In this document: positions 16,708 to 24,136 of the stretch, in pieces
Numbering within the stretch: the first letter of the stretch is position 1
How the letters are laid out: every line of letters starts with the position of its first letter
Origin: Allobosea sp. BK604
GTDB lineage: Bacteria; Pseudomonadota; Alphaproteobacteria; Rhizobiales; Beijerinckiaceae
Assembly: GCF_004341515.1 (NCBI RefSeq)
Contig: NZ_SLZF01000014.1
Location: 1 to 64,000 of the forward strand
Direction of reading: 5' to 3'
Length of the DNA: 64,000 nt
Position numbers and translations under genes: made by a program
The notes under the pieces: generated by a model
What the model was told of the DNA's origin: nothing
Databases searched by the model: none
The model's input: the letters and a program-made list of their open reading frames with translations, nothing else

Positions 16708-17315
16708 CGCGCGCCAGCATCGCCTTCACTGGACAGCCGGTCGCTCGAGAGGATGCCGTAGAGCAGGTGGTCGGCCCAATGGCCGTTGATGCGCAAATAG
16801 GCCCGCGCCTCGCCCTCGCGCCGGAAGCCGACCCGTTCGAGCAATCGCCGCGACGGATCGTTGTTCGGCAGGCAGGCGGCCTCGACCCGGTGAAGGGCGA
16901 GATCGGAAAAGGCGAAGCGCAGGGCGCCGCGCACGGCTTCCGTCATATGGCCCTTGCCGGCATGGCGCTGGCCCATCCAATAACCGAGCGTGCAGGCCTG
17001 GGCGACGCCGCGCCTGACCAGCCCGAGCGTCAGCCCGCCGAGCAGCGCGTCCGACTGCGCATCGAGAATGAAGAGCGAATAGGCTTCGTCGGTGGCGATC
17101 TCGCGGGCGGCGCGCTTGACCCTGAGGCGGAACGAGGCGCGCGTCAGGTCGTCCTCGTTCCAGACCGGCTCCCACGGGGTGAGGAACTCGCGGCTCTCCA
17201 TCCGCAGCACGGCCCAGGCAGCATAGTCGGTTGCCTGCGGCGCACGCAGGATCAGGTTCGGCGTGCGGATCAGCGGGCGTGTTGGAGGATCGGTCGAGAA
17301 GCGGAACAGCGCCAT
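16704..17315 (-). CDS. RimJ/RimL-type GNAT acetyltransferase
   Basis: This is a 203-residue acetyltransferase of the RimJ/RimL (ribosomal protein N-alpha-acetyltransferase-like) group. Typical elements: LIRTPNLILRAPQATDYAAW at the N-terminus, LGYWMGQRHAGKGHMTEAV with the acetyl-CoA loop, and VEAACLPNNDPSRRLLERVGF followed by R-x-EGEARAYLRINGHWADHLLY. The ATG at 17315 is five bases after the M16 peptidase stop; the open frame continues far upstream through the peptidase gene but is not coding there. It is co-transcribed with thrC and the peptidase, and its stop overlaps the next start. The in vivo target is unknown; ribosomal proteins S5/L12 are targets of homologues. Confidence 0.93.
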   Translation of the reverse strand: MALFRFSTDPPTRPLIRTPNLILRAPQATDYAAWAVLRMESREFLTPWEPVWNEDDLTRASFRLRVKRAAREIATDEAYSLFILDAQSDALLGGLTLGLVRRGVAQACTLGYWMGQRHAGKGHMTEAVRGALRFAFSDLALHRVEAACLPNNDPSRRLLERVGFRREGEARAYLRINGHWADHLLYGILSSDRLSSEGDAGAR

Positions 17316-17320
17316 TCCGG

Positions 17321-18664
17321 TCAAGCCTCCAGCCGCACCGTCTGCCGCAGCCATTCGGCCGGCGGCAGGCCGTCGAGCGGCCCGACCGCGGCGATGGTCG
17401 GTTCCTGGCCGAGCAGCGAGCGCCCGGCGGCGCGGACGTCTTCGAGCGTCACCGCATCGAGCCGTTGCGCCAGTTCCTCGCGTGGGATGGCACGGCCGAA
17501 GACCAGCACCTGCCGCGCCATTTGCTCCAGCTTGCCGCCGGGGCTTTCGAGCGAGGCCAGGAGCCCGACCTTCATCTGGGCGCGCGCACGGGCCACTTCC
17601 GCCTCGGTCACGTCGGCGGCGGCCTGGCGCAGGCAATCGAGCGCGACCTCGACCAGTTCGCCGACATCCTCCGGCGCGGTGCCGGCGCTGATGCCGAAGA
17701 CGCCGCAATCGGAGAAAGGCCAGTGGAAGGCGTCGATCGAATAGGCGAGGCCACGTTGCTCGCGCACCTCCTGGAACAGCCGCGACGACAGGCCGCCGCC
17801 GAGCACCGAGGAGAAGATCTGCAGCGGGTAATGCGCGCCGTCGCGGAAGGGCAGGCCGGGGAAGCCGAGCACGAGATGCACCTGCTCCTCGTCGCCCTCG
17901 ATCCGTGCCTCGCCGCCGCGATAATGCCCGCTCTCGCGCTCGGGCACCGATTGCGGGATGGCGGGCAGGCTGGCGAGCCGCTCCTGCGCCAGAGCGACGA
18001 GCTGGTCGTGATCGACCGCGCCCGAGGCCGCCAGCACCATGTTCCCCGCATGGTAGTTGCGGGCGAGATAGGCGCGGATCGCCGCCGGCGTGAAGCTCTT
18101 CACCGTCTTCGCCGTGCCCAGGATCGGCCGGCCGAGCGGCTGGTCGGGGAAGGCGGCCTGCAGGAAGCGGTCATAGACCAGGTCGTCCGGCGTATCCTGC
18201 ACGGCGCCGATCTCCTGCAGGATCACGCCCTTCTCGCGGGCGAGTTCCTCGTCGGTCAGCGACGGAGCGGTGAGGATATCGGAGAGAATGTCGACCGCCA
18301 GCGGCAGGTCCTGGCCGAGCACACGCGCGGTGTAGCAGGTATATTCGACGCTGGTCGCGGCATTGAGATCGCCACCGGCGCTCTCGATCTCCTCGGCGAT
18401 CTGGCGGGCGCTGCGCCGCGCCGTGCCCTTGAAGGCCATATGCTCGAGCAGATGGGCGAGCCCGTGCTCATGCGGCAGCTCGTCGCGCGCGCCGGCGCCG
18501 ATCCAGATGCCGAGCGAGACCGTCGCCGCATGGTCCATGTGCTGCGAGACGATGCGCAGGCCGGATGGCAGCACCGTCAGGCCGACATCGGGATCATGCG
18601 CGCCCAAGGGCCGCGAGGCCTGGGCAGCGACATCCGCCGCCTCGGCTGGCCCCTTGGCGGTCAT
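17321..18664 (-). CDS. M16-family zinc peptidase (mitochondrial-processing-peptidase-like)
   Basis: This is a 447-residue insulinase/pitrilysin-family peptidase related to the beta subunit of the mitochondrial processing peptidase. The inverted zinc site HLLEH is at residues 71-75, and the third ligand is likely Glu151, with the expected spacing of about 76 residues. The C-terminal half shows the conserved GGGLSSRLFQEVREQRGLAYS. It has no signal peptide and is probably cytoplasmic. Its ATG overlaps the threonine synthase stop by four bases (ATGA), so the two are translationally coupled, an arrangement common in alphaproteobacteria. The physiological substrate is not known. Confidence 0.95.
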   Translation of the reverse strand: MTAKGPAEAADVAAQASRPLGAHDPDVGLTVLPSGLRIVSQHMDHAATVSLGIWIGAGARDELPHEHGLAHLLEHMAFKGTARRSARQIAEEIESAGGDLNAATSVEYTCYTARVLGQDLPLAVDILSDILTAPSLTDEELAREKGVILQEIGAVQDTPDDLVYDRFLQAAFPDQPLGRPILGTAKTVKSFTPAAIRAYLARNYHAGNMVLAASGAVDHDQLVALAQERLASLPAIPQSVPERESGHYRGGEARIEGDEEQVHLVLGFPGLPFRDGAHYPLQIFSSVLGGGLSSRLFQEVREQRGLAYSIDAFHWPFSDCGVFGISAGTAPEDVGELVEVALDCLRQAAADVTEAEVARARAQMKVGLLASLESPGGKLEQMARQVLVFGRAIPREELAQRLDAVTLEDVRAAGRSLLGQEPTIAAVGPLDGLPPAEWLRQTVRLEA

Positions 18665-20076
18665 GCCGCTGCCCCCCGGACGGCGCGGGCATTCTGGCGG
18701 ATGAAGGCTTCGATCTGGCCCTGGTCGTTCGGCAGCACGGTCACGCGCTCCTCGCGCTCCATCAGGTCGGCCAAATGGGCCGGCAGTGTCGGCACGACGC
18801 CGCTCGCCGCCTCGACGGCCGCCGGGAACTTGGCGGGATGCGCGGTGCCGAGCACCACGACCGGCGTCGCCGGATCGAGCTTCAATCCCCGCCGCGCCGC
18901 GACGACGCCGATCGCGCTGTGCGGATCGAGCAGATAGCCGGCCTCGCGCCAGCTCTGGCCGATCTCGGCGGCGGTCTCGGCCTCGGATACCGCGGTCGCG
19001 TCGAATTCGGCGCGGATGCGCGCCAGCGGCTCGGGCGCGATCTCGAAATGCCCGGATTGCTGCAGCGATTGCATCAGCCGGCGGACGGCGGCGCCGTCGC
19101 GCTCATGCACCTCGAACAGCAGCCGTTCGAAATTCGAGGAGATCTGGATATCCATCGAGGGGGAGGTGGTCGCCTCGACGCCGCGCATCTCATAGGCGCC
19201 GCTCTGCAGCGTGCGGGTCAGGATATCGTTGCTGTTGGTGCCGATCATCAGCCGCTCGATCGGCAGCCCCATCCGCTTGGCGACCCAGCCGGCGAGCACA
19301 TCGCCGAAATTGCCGGTCGGCACCGCGAAGGAGATCTTGCGCGCCGGCGCGCCGAGCGAGACCGCAGCGGTGAAGTAGTAGACCACCTGCGCCGCGATGC
19401 GGGCCCAGTTGATCGAGTTCACGCCTGAGAGGCCGAGCTCGTCGCGGAAGGCATGATGGTTGAACATCGCCTTCACCAGGTTCTGGCAATCGTCGAACGT
19501 GCCCTCGATCGCGATCGCGTGGACATTCGGCGCATCGACCGTCGTCATCTGCCGGCGCTGCACGTCGGAGACGCGGCCTTGCGGGTAGAGGATGAACATG
19601 TCGACGCGCTCGAGCCCCTTGAAGGCGTCGATCGCGGCGCCGCCGGTATCACCGGAGGTCGCGCCGACAATCGTGGCGCGCTCGCCGCGCAGCGCCAGCA
19701 CATGGTCCATCAGCCGCCCGAGCAGCTGCATCGCCACGTCCTTGAAGGCGAGCGTCGGGCCGTGGAAGAGCTCGAGCACGAAGAGATTGTCACCGATCTG
19801 CGTCAGCGGGCACACGGCCGGGTGCCGGAAACCGGCATAGGCCTCGCGGATCATCTCTCCGAGCGCCTTGCCTTCGACATCGTCATCGGCCAGCGCGCCG
19901 ATGATGCGCTCGGCGACCTCGGCATAGCTGCGCCCGGCGAAGCCCGCGATCTCCTGCTCGTCGATCCGCGGCCAGGCTTTCGGCACATAGAGCCCGCCAT
20001 CGCGGGCAAGCCCGGCCAGAAGCGCATCGGAGAAGGCGAGGGGAGACGCTTCTCCCCGGGTGGACACATGCAGCAC
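18661..20076 (-). CDS. thrC: Threonine synthase
   Basis: This is a PLP enzyme of about 471 residues that converts O-phosphohomoserine to threonine, the last step of threonine synthesis. The N-terminus (VSTRGEASPLAFSDALLAGLARDGGLYVP region) and the PLP lysine in FHGPTLAFKD (Lys112 with this start) are characteristic. GATSGDTGGAAIDAFKGLE and FAVPTGNFGDVLAGW form the phosphate and cofactor pocket. I place the start at the GTG at 20076, which has GAGAG upstream and gives the normal family length; a TTG at 20133 would add 19 residues. It follows surf1 by about 60 bases and overlaps the M16 peptidase gene, so it may be transcribed from the cox region. Confidence 0.95.
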   Translation of the reverse strand: MLHVSTRGEASPLAFSDALLAGLARDGGLYVPKAWPRIDEQEIAGFAGRSYAEVAERIIGALADDDVEGKALGEMIREAYAGFRHPAVCPLTQIGDNLFVLELFHGPTLAFKDVAMQLLGRLMDHVLALRGERATIVGATSGDTGGAAIDAFKGLERVDMFILYPQGRVSDVQRRQMTTVDAPNVHAIAIEGTFDDCQNLVKAMFNHHAFRDELGLSGVNSINWARIAAQVVYYFTAAVSLGAPARKISFAVPTGNFGDVLAGWVAKRMGLPIERLMIGTNSNDILTRTLQSGAYEMRGVEATTSPSMDIQISSNFERLLFEVHERDGAAVRRLMQSLQQSGHFEIAPEPLARIRAEFDATAVSEAETAAEIGQSWREAGYLLDPHSAIGVVAARRGLKLDPATPVVVLGTAHPAKFPAAVEAASGVVPTLPAHLADLMEREERVTVLPNDQGQIEAFIRQNARAVRGAAA

Positions 20077-20137
20077 GGCGTCGCTCTCGGTGATGATGTC
20101 TGTTGCTATAGGCCCGGCGGCGGCTTTCGGCAAAATT

Positions 20138-20911
20138 TTACGGCGCGTCAGCCGCCGTCACCTTGCGCCGCCCCTGCCAGGCGAAGGCGGTGAACACGCC
20201 GATCAGGGTCAGCGCCAGCCCGAACCAGGTCAATGCATATTGCAGGTGATTATCCGGAATACGCTCGATCAGCTCCTTCACGTCGACGCCGGCCGGCGGC
20301 GTCATGCCGTCGCCCTGGCGCTCGGCCTCCAGGTAGAAGGGCGCCGGCGGCAGGTTGAGCGCGGCGGCTATTGCGGCGGGATCGCGCGTGTAGAACTCGC
20401 GATTTGCCGGAATGTCGTCCGGCGTGAAGCTGCCGCGCGATTCGGGCGCGCGCAGGAAGCCGGTGATCCTGGCCGGGCCGGATGCGGGCTTGATCTCGCC
20501 GAGCCGGGCCTCGGGCACGAAGCCACGATTGACCAGGATCGTGCCGCCATCTTCCAATTTGAAGCCCTGGAAGATCCAGCGGCCGAAGCCGGAAAGCTGG
20601 CGCGAGCCGGGCGGGCCGGCCGCGATCGTCGTGCGCACTCCGGCGAAGGGGCCGTCCACGAAGCTGCCATTGGCGCTGACGCGGGTGAGGTCGAGCCTGG
20701 CGGGGTCCAGCGTGGCCCAGCTCGACGAGGCCGGCATCGGCGCCGGCTCGCCCGTCGCCTGCGAGGTCAGCCGCCCGATGAAGGCGTGTTTCTCGCCCAT
20801 GCGCTCGAGCTGCCAGATGCCGAGCGTGCACAGCACCAATGTTCCCGCAATGGTCAGGATGGCCGGCAGCAGCAGGTGCGGCCGCGCCGGGCTCGTTGTC
20901 GTCGCGCTCAC
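20138..20911 (-). CDS. SURF1-family cytochrome oxidase biogenesis protein
   Basis: This is a 257-residue inner-membrane protein of the SURF1/Shy1 family, which helps insert heme a into cytochrome aa3 oxidase subunit I. It has two membrane segments, at about residues 13-32 (LLLPAILTIAGTLVLCTLGIW) and near the C-terminus, flanking a periplasmic domain. Signature pieces are GGTILVNRGFVP and HLQYALTWFGLALTLIG. The start is a GTG at 20911 that overlaps the stop codon of the DUF983 gene (GTGA). The frame stays open far upstream but that part is antisense-free shadow of the DUF983 and coxC genes. It completes the oxidase assembly set in this operon. Confidence 0.93.
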   Translation of the reverse strand: MSATTTSPARPHLLLPAILTIAGTLVLCTLGIWQLERMGEKHAFIGRLTSQATGEPAPMPASSSWATLDPARLDLTRVSANGSFVDGPFAGVRTTIAAGPPGSRQLSGFGRWIFQGFKLEDGGTILVNRGFVPEARLGEIKPASGPARITGFLRAPESRGSFTPDDIPANREFYTRDPAAIAAALNLPPAPFYLEAERQGDGMTPPAGVDVKELIERIPDNHLQYALTWFGLALTLIGVFTAFAWQGRRKVTAADAP

Positions 20912-21282
20912 TTCTTCAGCCTGCCTTCTTCGGCCTTGTTGGCATATTGCAGCGCAACCGCGAGCCCTTTCATGGGGCGCAGCAGCGCGAGGCAGACGAT
21001 CACCGCCAGCGGCAGCCACATCACCAGATGCAGCCAGATCGGGGGCTCGTAGGCGATCTCGACATAGAGCGCGAGGCCAAGGACGACGAAGCCTGCGATC
21101 AGCATGATGAACACTGCCGGCCCATCGGCCGAATCGGCGAATTTGAAGTCGAGCCCGCAGGCCGAGCAGCGCGGGCGGACTTTCAGGAAGCCGTCGAAGA
21201 GCTGGCCCTCGCCGCAGCGCGGGCAGCGGCCGGCGAGCCCGGTCGAATAGGGGGAGGGCGAAATCCCGTGCCAATCGGACAT
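20908..21282 (-). CDS. DUF983 zinc-ribbon membrane protein
   Basis: This is a 124-residue protein with an N-terminal four-cysteine zinc ribbon (CPRCGEG and, about 20 residues on, CSACG) followed by two membrane helices (AVFIMLIAGFVVLGLALYV and LHLVMWLPLAVIVCLALL). This is the DUF983 family, usually found between coxC and surf1 in alphaproteobacteria and presumed to help oxidase assembly, though the role is unproven. The ATG at 21282 has GAGGAG about eight bases upstream; a TTG at 21297 is less likely. The stop overlaps the surf1 GTG by four bases. Confidence 0.92.
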   Translation of the reverse strand: MSDWHGISPSPYSTGLAGRCPRCGEGQLFDGFLKVRPRCSACGLDFKFADSADGPAVFIMLIAGFVVLGLALYVEIAYEPPIWLHLVMWLPLAVIVCLALLRPMKGLAVALQYANKAEEGRLKK

Positions 21283-21301
21283 GCTGGGTCTCCTCAAACG
21301 T

Positions 21302-21327
21302 GAAAGGCGGCCTTTCGGCCGCCTTTC
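21302..21327. terminator. Hairpin between coxC and the DUF983 gene
   Basis: GAAAGGCGGCC (21302-21312) and GGCCGCCTTTC (21317-21327) form a perfect 11-bp stem with a TTTC loop just downstream of coxC. Only three T follow within the stem end, so it may attenuate or process the transcript between the oxidase genes and the DUF983-surf1-thrC part. Confidence 0.6.
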
Positions 21328-21351
21328 GAAGGCAATGCTGCGGCGGCCGGC

Positions 21352-22215
21352 TTAGTGACCGGCGGCGACGCCGCTGCCGGCGCCCCAGACGTAGATCGCA
21401 GCGAACAGGAACAGCCAGACCACGTCGACGAAGTGCCAGTACCAGGCGGCGAACTCGAAGCCGAGATGCTGGTCCGGCTTGAAGTGGCCGAGATAGACCC
21501 GGTACAGGCAGACCGCCAGGAAGATCGTGCCGATGATGACATGCGCGCCGTGGAAGCCGGTCGCCATGAAGAAGGTCGCGCCATAGATATGGCCGCTGAA
21601 GGCGAAGGCCGCGTGCGAGTACTCGTAGGCCTGGCACAGTGTGAACAGGATGCCGAGGATCACGGTCAGCCACAGCGCCTGCTTGAGGCCGGCGCGGTCG
21701 CCCTGGATCAGCGCGTAATGCGCCCAGGTCACTGTCGTGCCGGAGGTCAGCAGGATCAGCGTGTTGAGCAGCGGCAGGTGCCAGGGATCGAAGGTCTGGA
21801 TGCCCTTCGGCGGCCAGACACCGCCGGTGAAGTCATGGCGCAGGAAGTTGATCGGCTCGTAGCTGAACAGGCTGGCGTCGAAATAAGCCCAGAACCAGGC
21901 GACGAAGAACATCACCTCGGAGGCGATGAACATCAGCATGCCGTAGCGGTGATGCAGCTGGACGACGCGGGTATGGTGGCCCTCGCTCTGGGCTTCGCGC
22001 ACCACGTCCATCCACCAGGACAGCATGGTGTAGAGCACGCCGAGCAGGCCGGCGAAGAACACCAGGGGGCCGAGCTTCATGCCGCCGATCAGCAGCGCCT
22101 TCATCCACATCACCGCGCCGATCGCCATGATCGTCGCGCTGGTCGCGCCGATGATCGGCCACGGGCTCGGATCGACGAGGTGGTAGTCGTGGTGCTTCGT
22201 ATGGGCCCCGGCCAT
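21352..22215 (-). CDS. coxC: Cytochrome c oxidase subunit III (aa3-type)
   Basis: This is a 287-residue, seven-helix inner-membrane subunit of aa3 cytochrome c oxidase. It stabilises subunit I and contributes to proton uptake. Conserved features include WMDVVREAQSEGHHTRVVQ, the stretch GMLMFIASEVMFFVAWFWAY, and the C-terminal HFVDVVWLFLFAAIYVWG. HGAHVIIGTIFL is the usual helix VI motif. It lies in the order coxB-coxA-ctaB-small gene-ctaG-coxC typical of alphaproteobacteria, starting 57 bases after ctaG. Confidence 0.97.
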   Translation of the reverse strand: MAGAHTKHHDYHLVDPSPWPIIGATSATIMAIGAVMWMKALLIGGMKLGPLVFFAGLLGVLYTMLSWWMDVVREAQSEGHHTRVVQLHHRYGMLMFIASEVMFFVAWFWAYFDASLFSYEPINFLRHDFTGGVWPPKGIQTFDPWHLPLLNTLILLTSGTTVTWAHYALIQGDRAGLKQALWLTVILGILFTLCQAYEYSHAAFAFSGHIYGATFFMATGFHGAHVIIGTIFLAVCLYRVYLGHFKPDQHLGFEFAAWYWHFVDVVWLFLFAAIYVWGAGSGVAAGH

Positions 22216-22271
22216 CTTGCTCTGTCTCCGCGTCCGACTCTGCTGCTCAGCGCTTGGTGCTGGTGCAGCTC

Positions 22272-22868
22272 TTATAAGTTCGAATTGCCCGCGTCACCCT
22301 TGCTCTCCGCGACCGGCTGGCCGTTCTTGGAGGGAAAGTACGTGTAGGACAATGTCAGTGAATTGACGCCGTTGAGATCGCGGTTCTGGGCGATCTCGGG
22401 ATCGACATAGAACACCACCGGCGCCTCCATGCTCTCGCCCGGCTGCAACGTGTGCTCGGTGAAGCAGAAGCACTGGATCTTGACGAAATAGGCCGCGGCC
22501 TGCGTCGGCGTGACGTTGAAGGTCGCGATGCCGGTCGAGGCCCGGTTGCTCGTGTTGGTGATCTTGTAGAAGACGGTCTGCGTCTGGCCGATGCGGAAGG
22601 TGATGTCCCGCGCCTCCGGCTCGAAGCGCCAGCCCAGGCTCGGCGCGACATTGGCGTCGAAGCTCACCGTCATCTTGCGGTCGAGGACCGTGCCGGTCGC
22701 GGCCGTGCCGACCAGCGGCGTGCCGCCGAAGCCGGTCGCCTTGCAGAACAGGTCGTAGAGTGGCACCGCGGCGAAGGCGAGCCCGGTCATGCCCATGGCG
22801 ACGCCAGCGCAGATCAGCGCCGTGCGCTTGGCCCTGACGGCCTGGTCCTTGCTGGAAATCGCGCTCAT
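22272..22868 (-). CDS. ctaG: Cytochrome c oxidase copper chaperone CtaG (Cox11)
   Basis: This is a 198-residue protein with one N-terminal membrane helix (about residues 15-36) and a periplasmic immunoglobulin-like domain. It delivers copper to the CuB centre of oxidase subunit I. The copper-binding motif CFCFTEHTLQPGE and the ending LSYTYF are diagnostic of the Cox11/CtaG family. The likely start is ATG 22868, which overlaps the preceding small gene stop as TGATG; a GTG at 22871 is also possible. The length is normal. Confidence 0.96.
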   Translation of the reverse strand: MSAISSKDQAVRAKRTALICAGVAMGMTGLAFAAVPLYDLFCKATGFGGTPLVGTAATGTVLDRKMTVSFDANVAPSLGWRFEPEARDITFRIGQTQTVFYKITNTSNRASTGIATFNVTPTQAAAYFVKIQCFCFTEHTLQPGESMEAPVVFYVDPEIAQNRDLNGVNSLTLSYTYFPSKNGQPVAESKGDAGNSNL

Positions 22869-23038
22869 CACAGCGGCCTGTTGAGGATGGCGGGGCCGGT
22901 CTTCACCAGCGTCACCACGAAGAAGAACACCACGAGCGCGCCGAGCACGAGCGCGAGCGCGACCGAGCGGCGGCGCCGCCGCGCCATGTCCTCCGGCGAG
23001 AAGGCCGGGGGTGTCGGGCGCTGGTCCTTGCCGCTCAT
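22868..23038 (-). CDS. Small single-helix protein of the cox operon (CoxF-like)
   Basis: This is a 56-residue protein: a polar N-terminus (MSGKDQRPTPPAFSPED), a run of five arginines at positions 20-24, and one membrane helix (VALALVLGALVVFFFVVTLVK). Its start overlaps the ctaB stop by four bases (ATGA) and its stop overlaps the ctaG start, so it is locked into the translation of the operon. Small genes in this position are annotated as CoxF or hypothetical in other alphaproteobacteria. The arginine run predicts the N-terminus stays in the cytoplasm. Its role in oxidase assembly is inferred from context only. Confidence 0.88.
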   Translation of the reverse strand: MSGKDQRPTPPAFSPEDMARRRRRSVALALVLGALVVFFFVVTLVKTGPAILNRPL

Positions 23039-23991
23039 CCGATCACCTTCGGCAGCGCCCACATCAGGCCGAACGCATTCTCCGCCAGCAGCACGGCAAA
23101 GAGCAGGAAGAGATAGAGGATCGAGAAGCCGAACAGGGCATAGCAGGCCTTGGTCGCGGCCTCGCCTTCGGTGACGCGCAGGACGCGCAGCGAAAGCCCG
23201 ATCATCGCCAGCCCGGTCACTACCGAGACGACAAGATAGATCAGGCCGCCGAAGCCCATCAGCGCGGGCAGCACGGCGACCGGGGCCATGATCAGCGAAT
23301 AGAGGACGATCTGGCGGCGCGTCGCGGCGGGGCCGGCGACATTCGGCATCATCGGAATGCCGGCGCGGGCATAGTCGGCCGACTTGACCAGGGCCAGCGC
23401 CCAGAAATGCGGCGGCGTCCACAGGAAGATGATGGCGCAGAGCACGAGCGAGCGCAGGCCGAACTCGCCGGTGACGACCGCCTCGCCGATGATCGGCGGG
23501 AAGGCGCCGGCCGCGCCGCCGATGACGATGTTCTGCGGGGTCCAGCGCTTCAGCCACATCGAGTAGACGACGGCATAGAAGAAGATGGTGAAGGCCAGCA
23601 TCGCCGCTGCGGGCAGGTTGGCGACGAGGCCGAGTACGAGCACGGAGCCGATCGACAGCGTCAGGCCGAAGGCGAGCGCCTCGGAGGGCAGGATCCGCCC
23701 GGACGGGATCGGCCGCTTCGCGGTCCGCGTCATCACCGCGTCGATATCGGCGTCGTACCACATGTTGAGGCAGCCCGACGCACCGGCGCCGACCGCGATC
23801 GCCAGCAGCGAGGCGAGCCCGATCACCGGATGCACCGAGCCCGGCGCCGTCGCCATGCCGGTCAGCGCGGTGACGACGACGAGGAACATCACCCGCGGCT
23901 TGAGCAGCTCGAAGAAATCGCCCGCCTCGCCGGTGGAGGTCAGCGCGACGCCGTCTGAGCGGGGATCGAACCTGTCTAGGGCAGCGGACAT
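23035..23991 (-). CDS. ctaB: Protoheme IX farnesyltransferase (heme O synthase)
   Basis: This is a 318-residue integral membrane prenyltransferase of the UbiA superfamily that attaches a farnesyl group to heme b to make heme O, the precursor of heme A for the aa3 oxidase. The first aspartate-rich motif is NMWYDADIDAVMTRT, followed by KRPIPSGRI, both diagnostic. About eight to nine membrane helices are visible. It is downstream of coxA, separated by 145 bases that include two hairpins, and overlaps the small CoxF-like gene. Confidence 0.97.
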   Translation of the reverse strand: MSAALDRFDPRSDGVALTSTGEAGDFFELLKPRVMFLVVVTALTGMATAPGSVHPVIGLASLLAIAVGAGASGCLNMWYDADIDAVMTRTAKRPIPSGRILPSEALAFGLTLSIGSVLVLGLVANLPAAAMLAFTIFFYAVVYSMWLKRWTPQNIVIGGAAGAFPPIIGEAVVTGEFGLRSLVLCAIIFLWTPPHFWALALVKSADYARAGIPMMPNVAGPAATRRQIVLYSLIMAPVAVLPALMGFGGLIYLVVSVVTGLAMIGLSLRVLRVTEGEAATKACYALFGFSILYLFLLFAVLLAENAFGLMWALPKVIG

Positions 23992-24069
23992 TGGTCTCGT
24001 CGTTTCACTTCCGTCGGCGGCCCGATCCGGGCCGGTTGAACGATGCGGGCTGGCCGCCTGTCACCGGAA

Positions 24070-24124
24070 GGCCTCGTGCGAGGCCCTCGGGAGAGAGGCG
24101 GCGGCGGGCGAGGAGCCCGCCGCC
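24070..24124. terminator. Two tandem hairpins between coxA and ctaB
   Basis: A 10-bp stem (24100-24109 with 24115-24124) and a 7-bp stem GGCCTCG/CGAGGCC (24070-24085) lie in the 145-base gap after coxA. No T run follows, so an mRNA-stabilising or attenuating role between the structural and assembly genes is more likely than full termination. Confidence 0.5.
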
Positions 24125-24136
24125 GGGAGATCTGTC

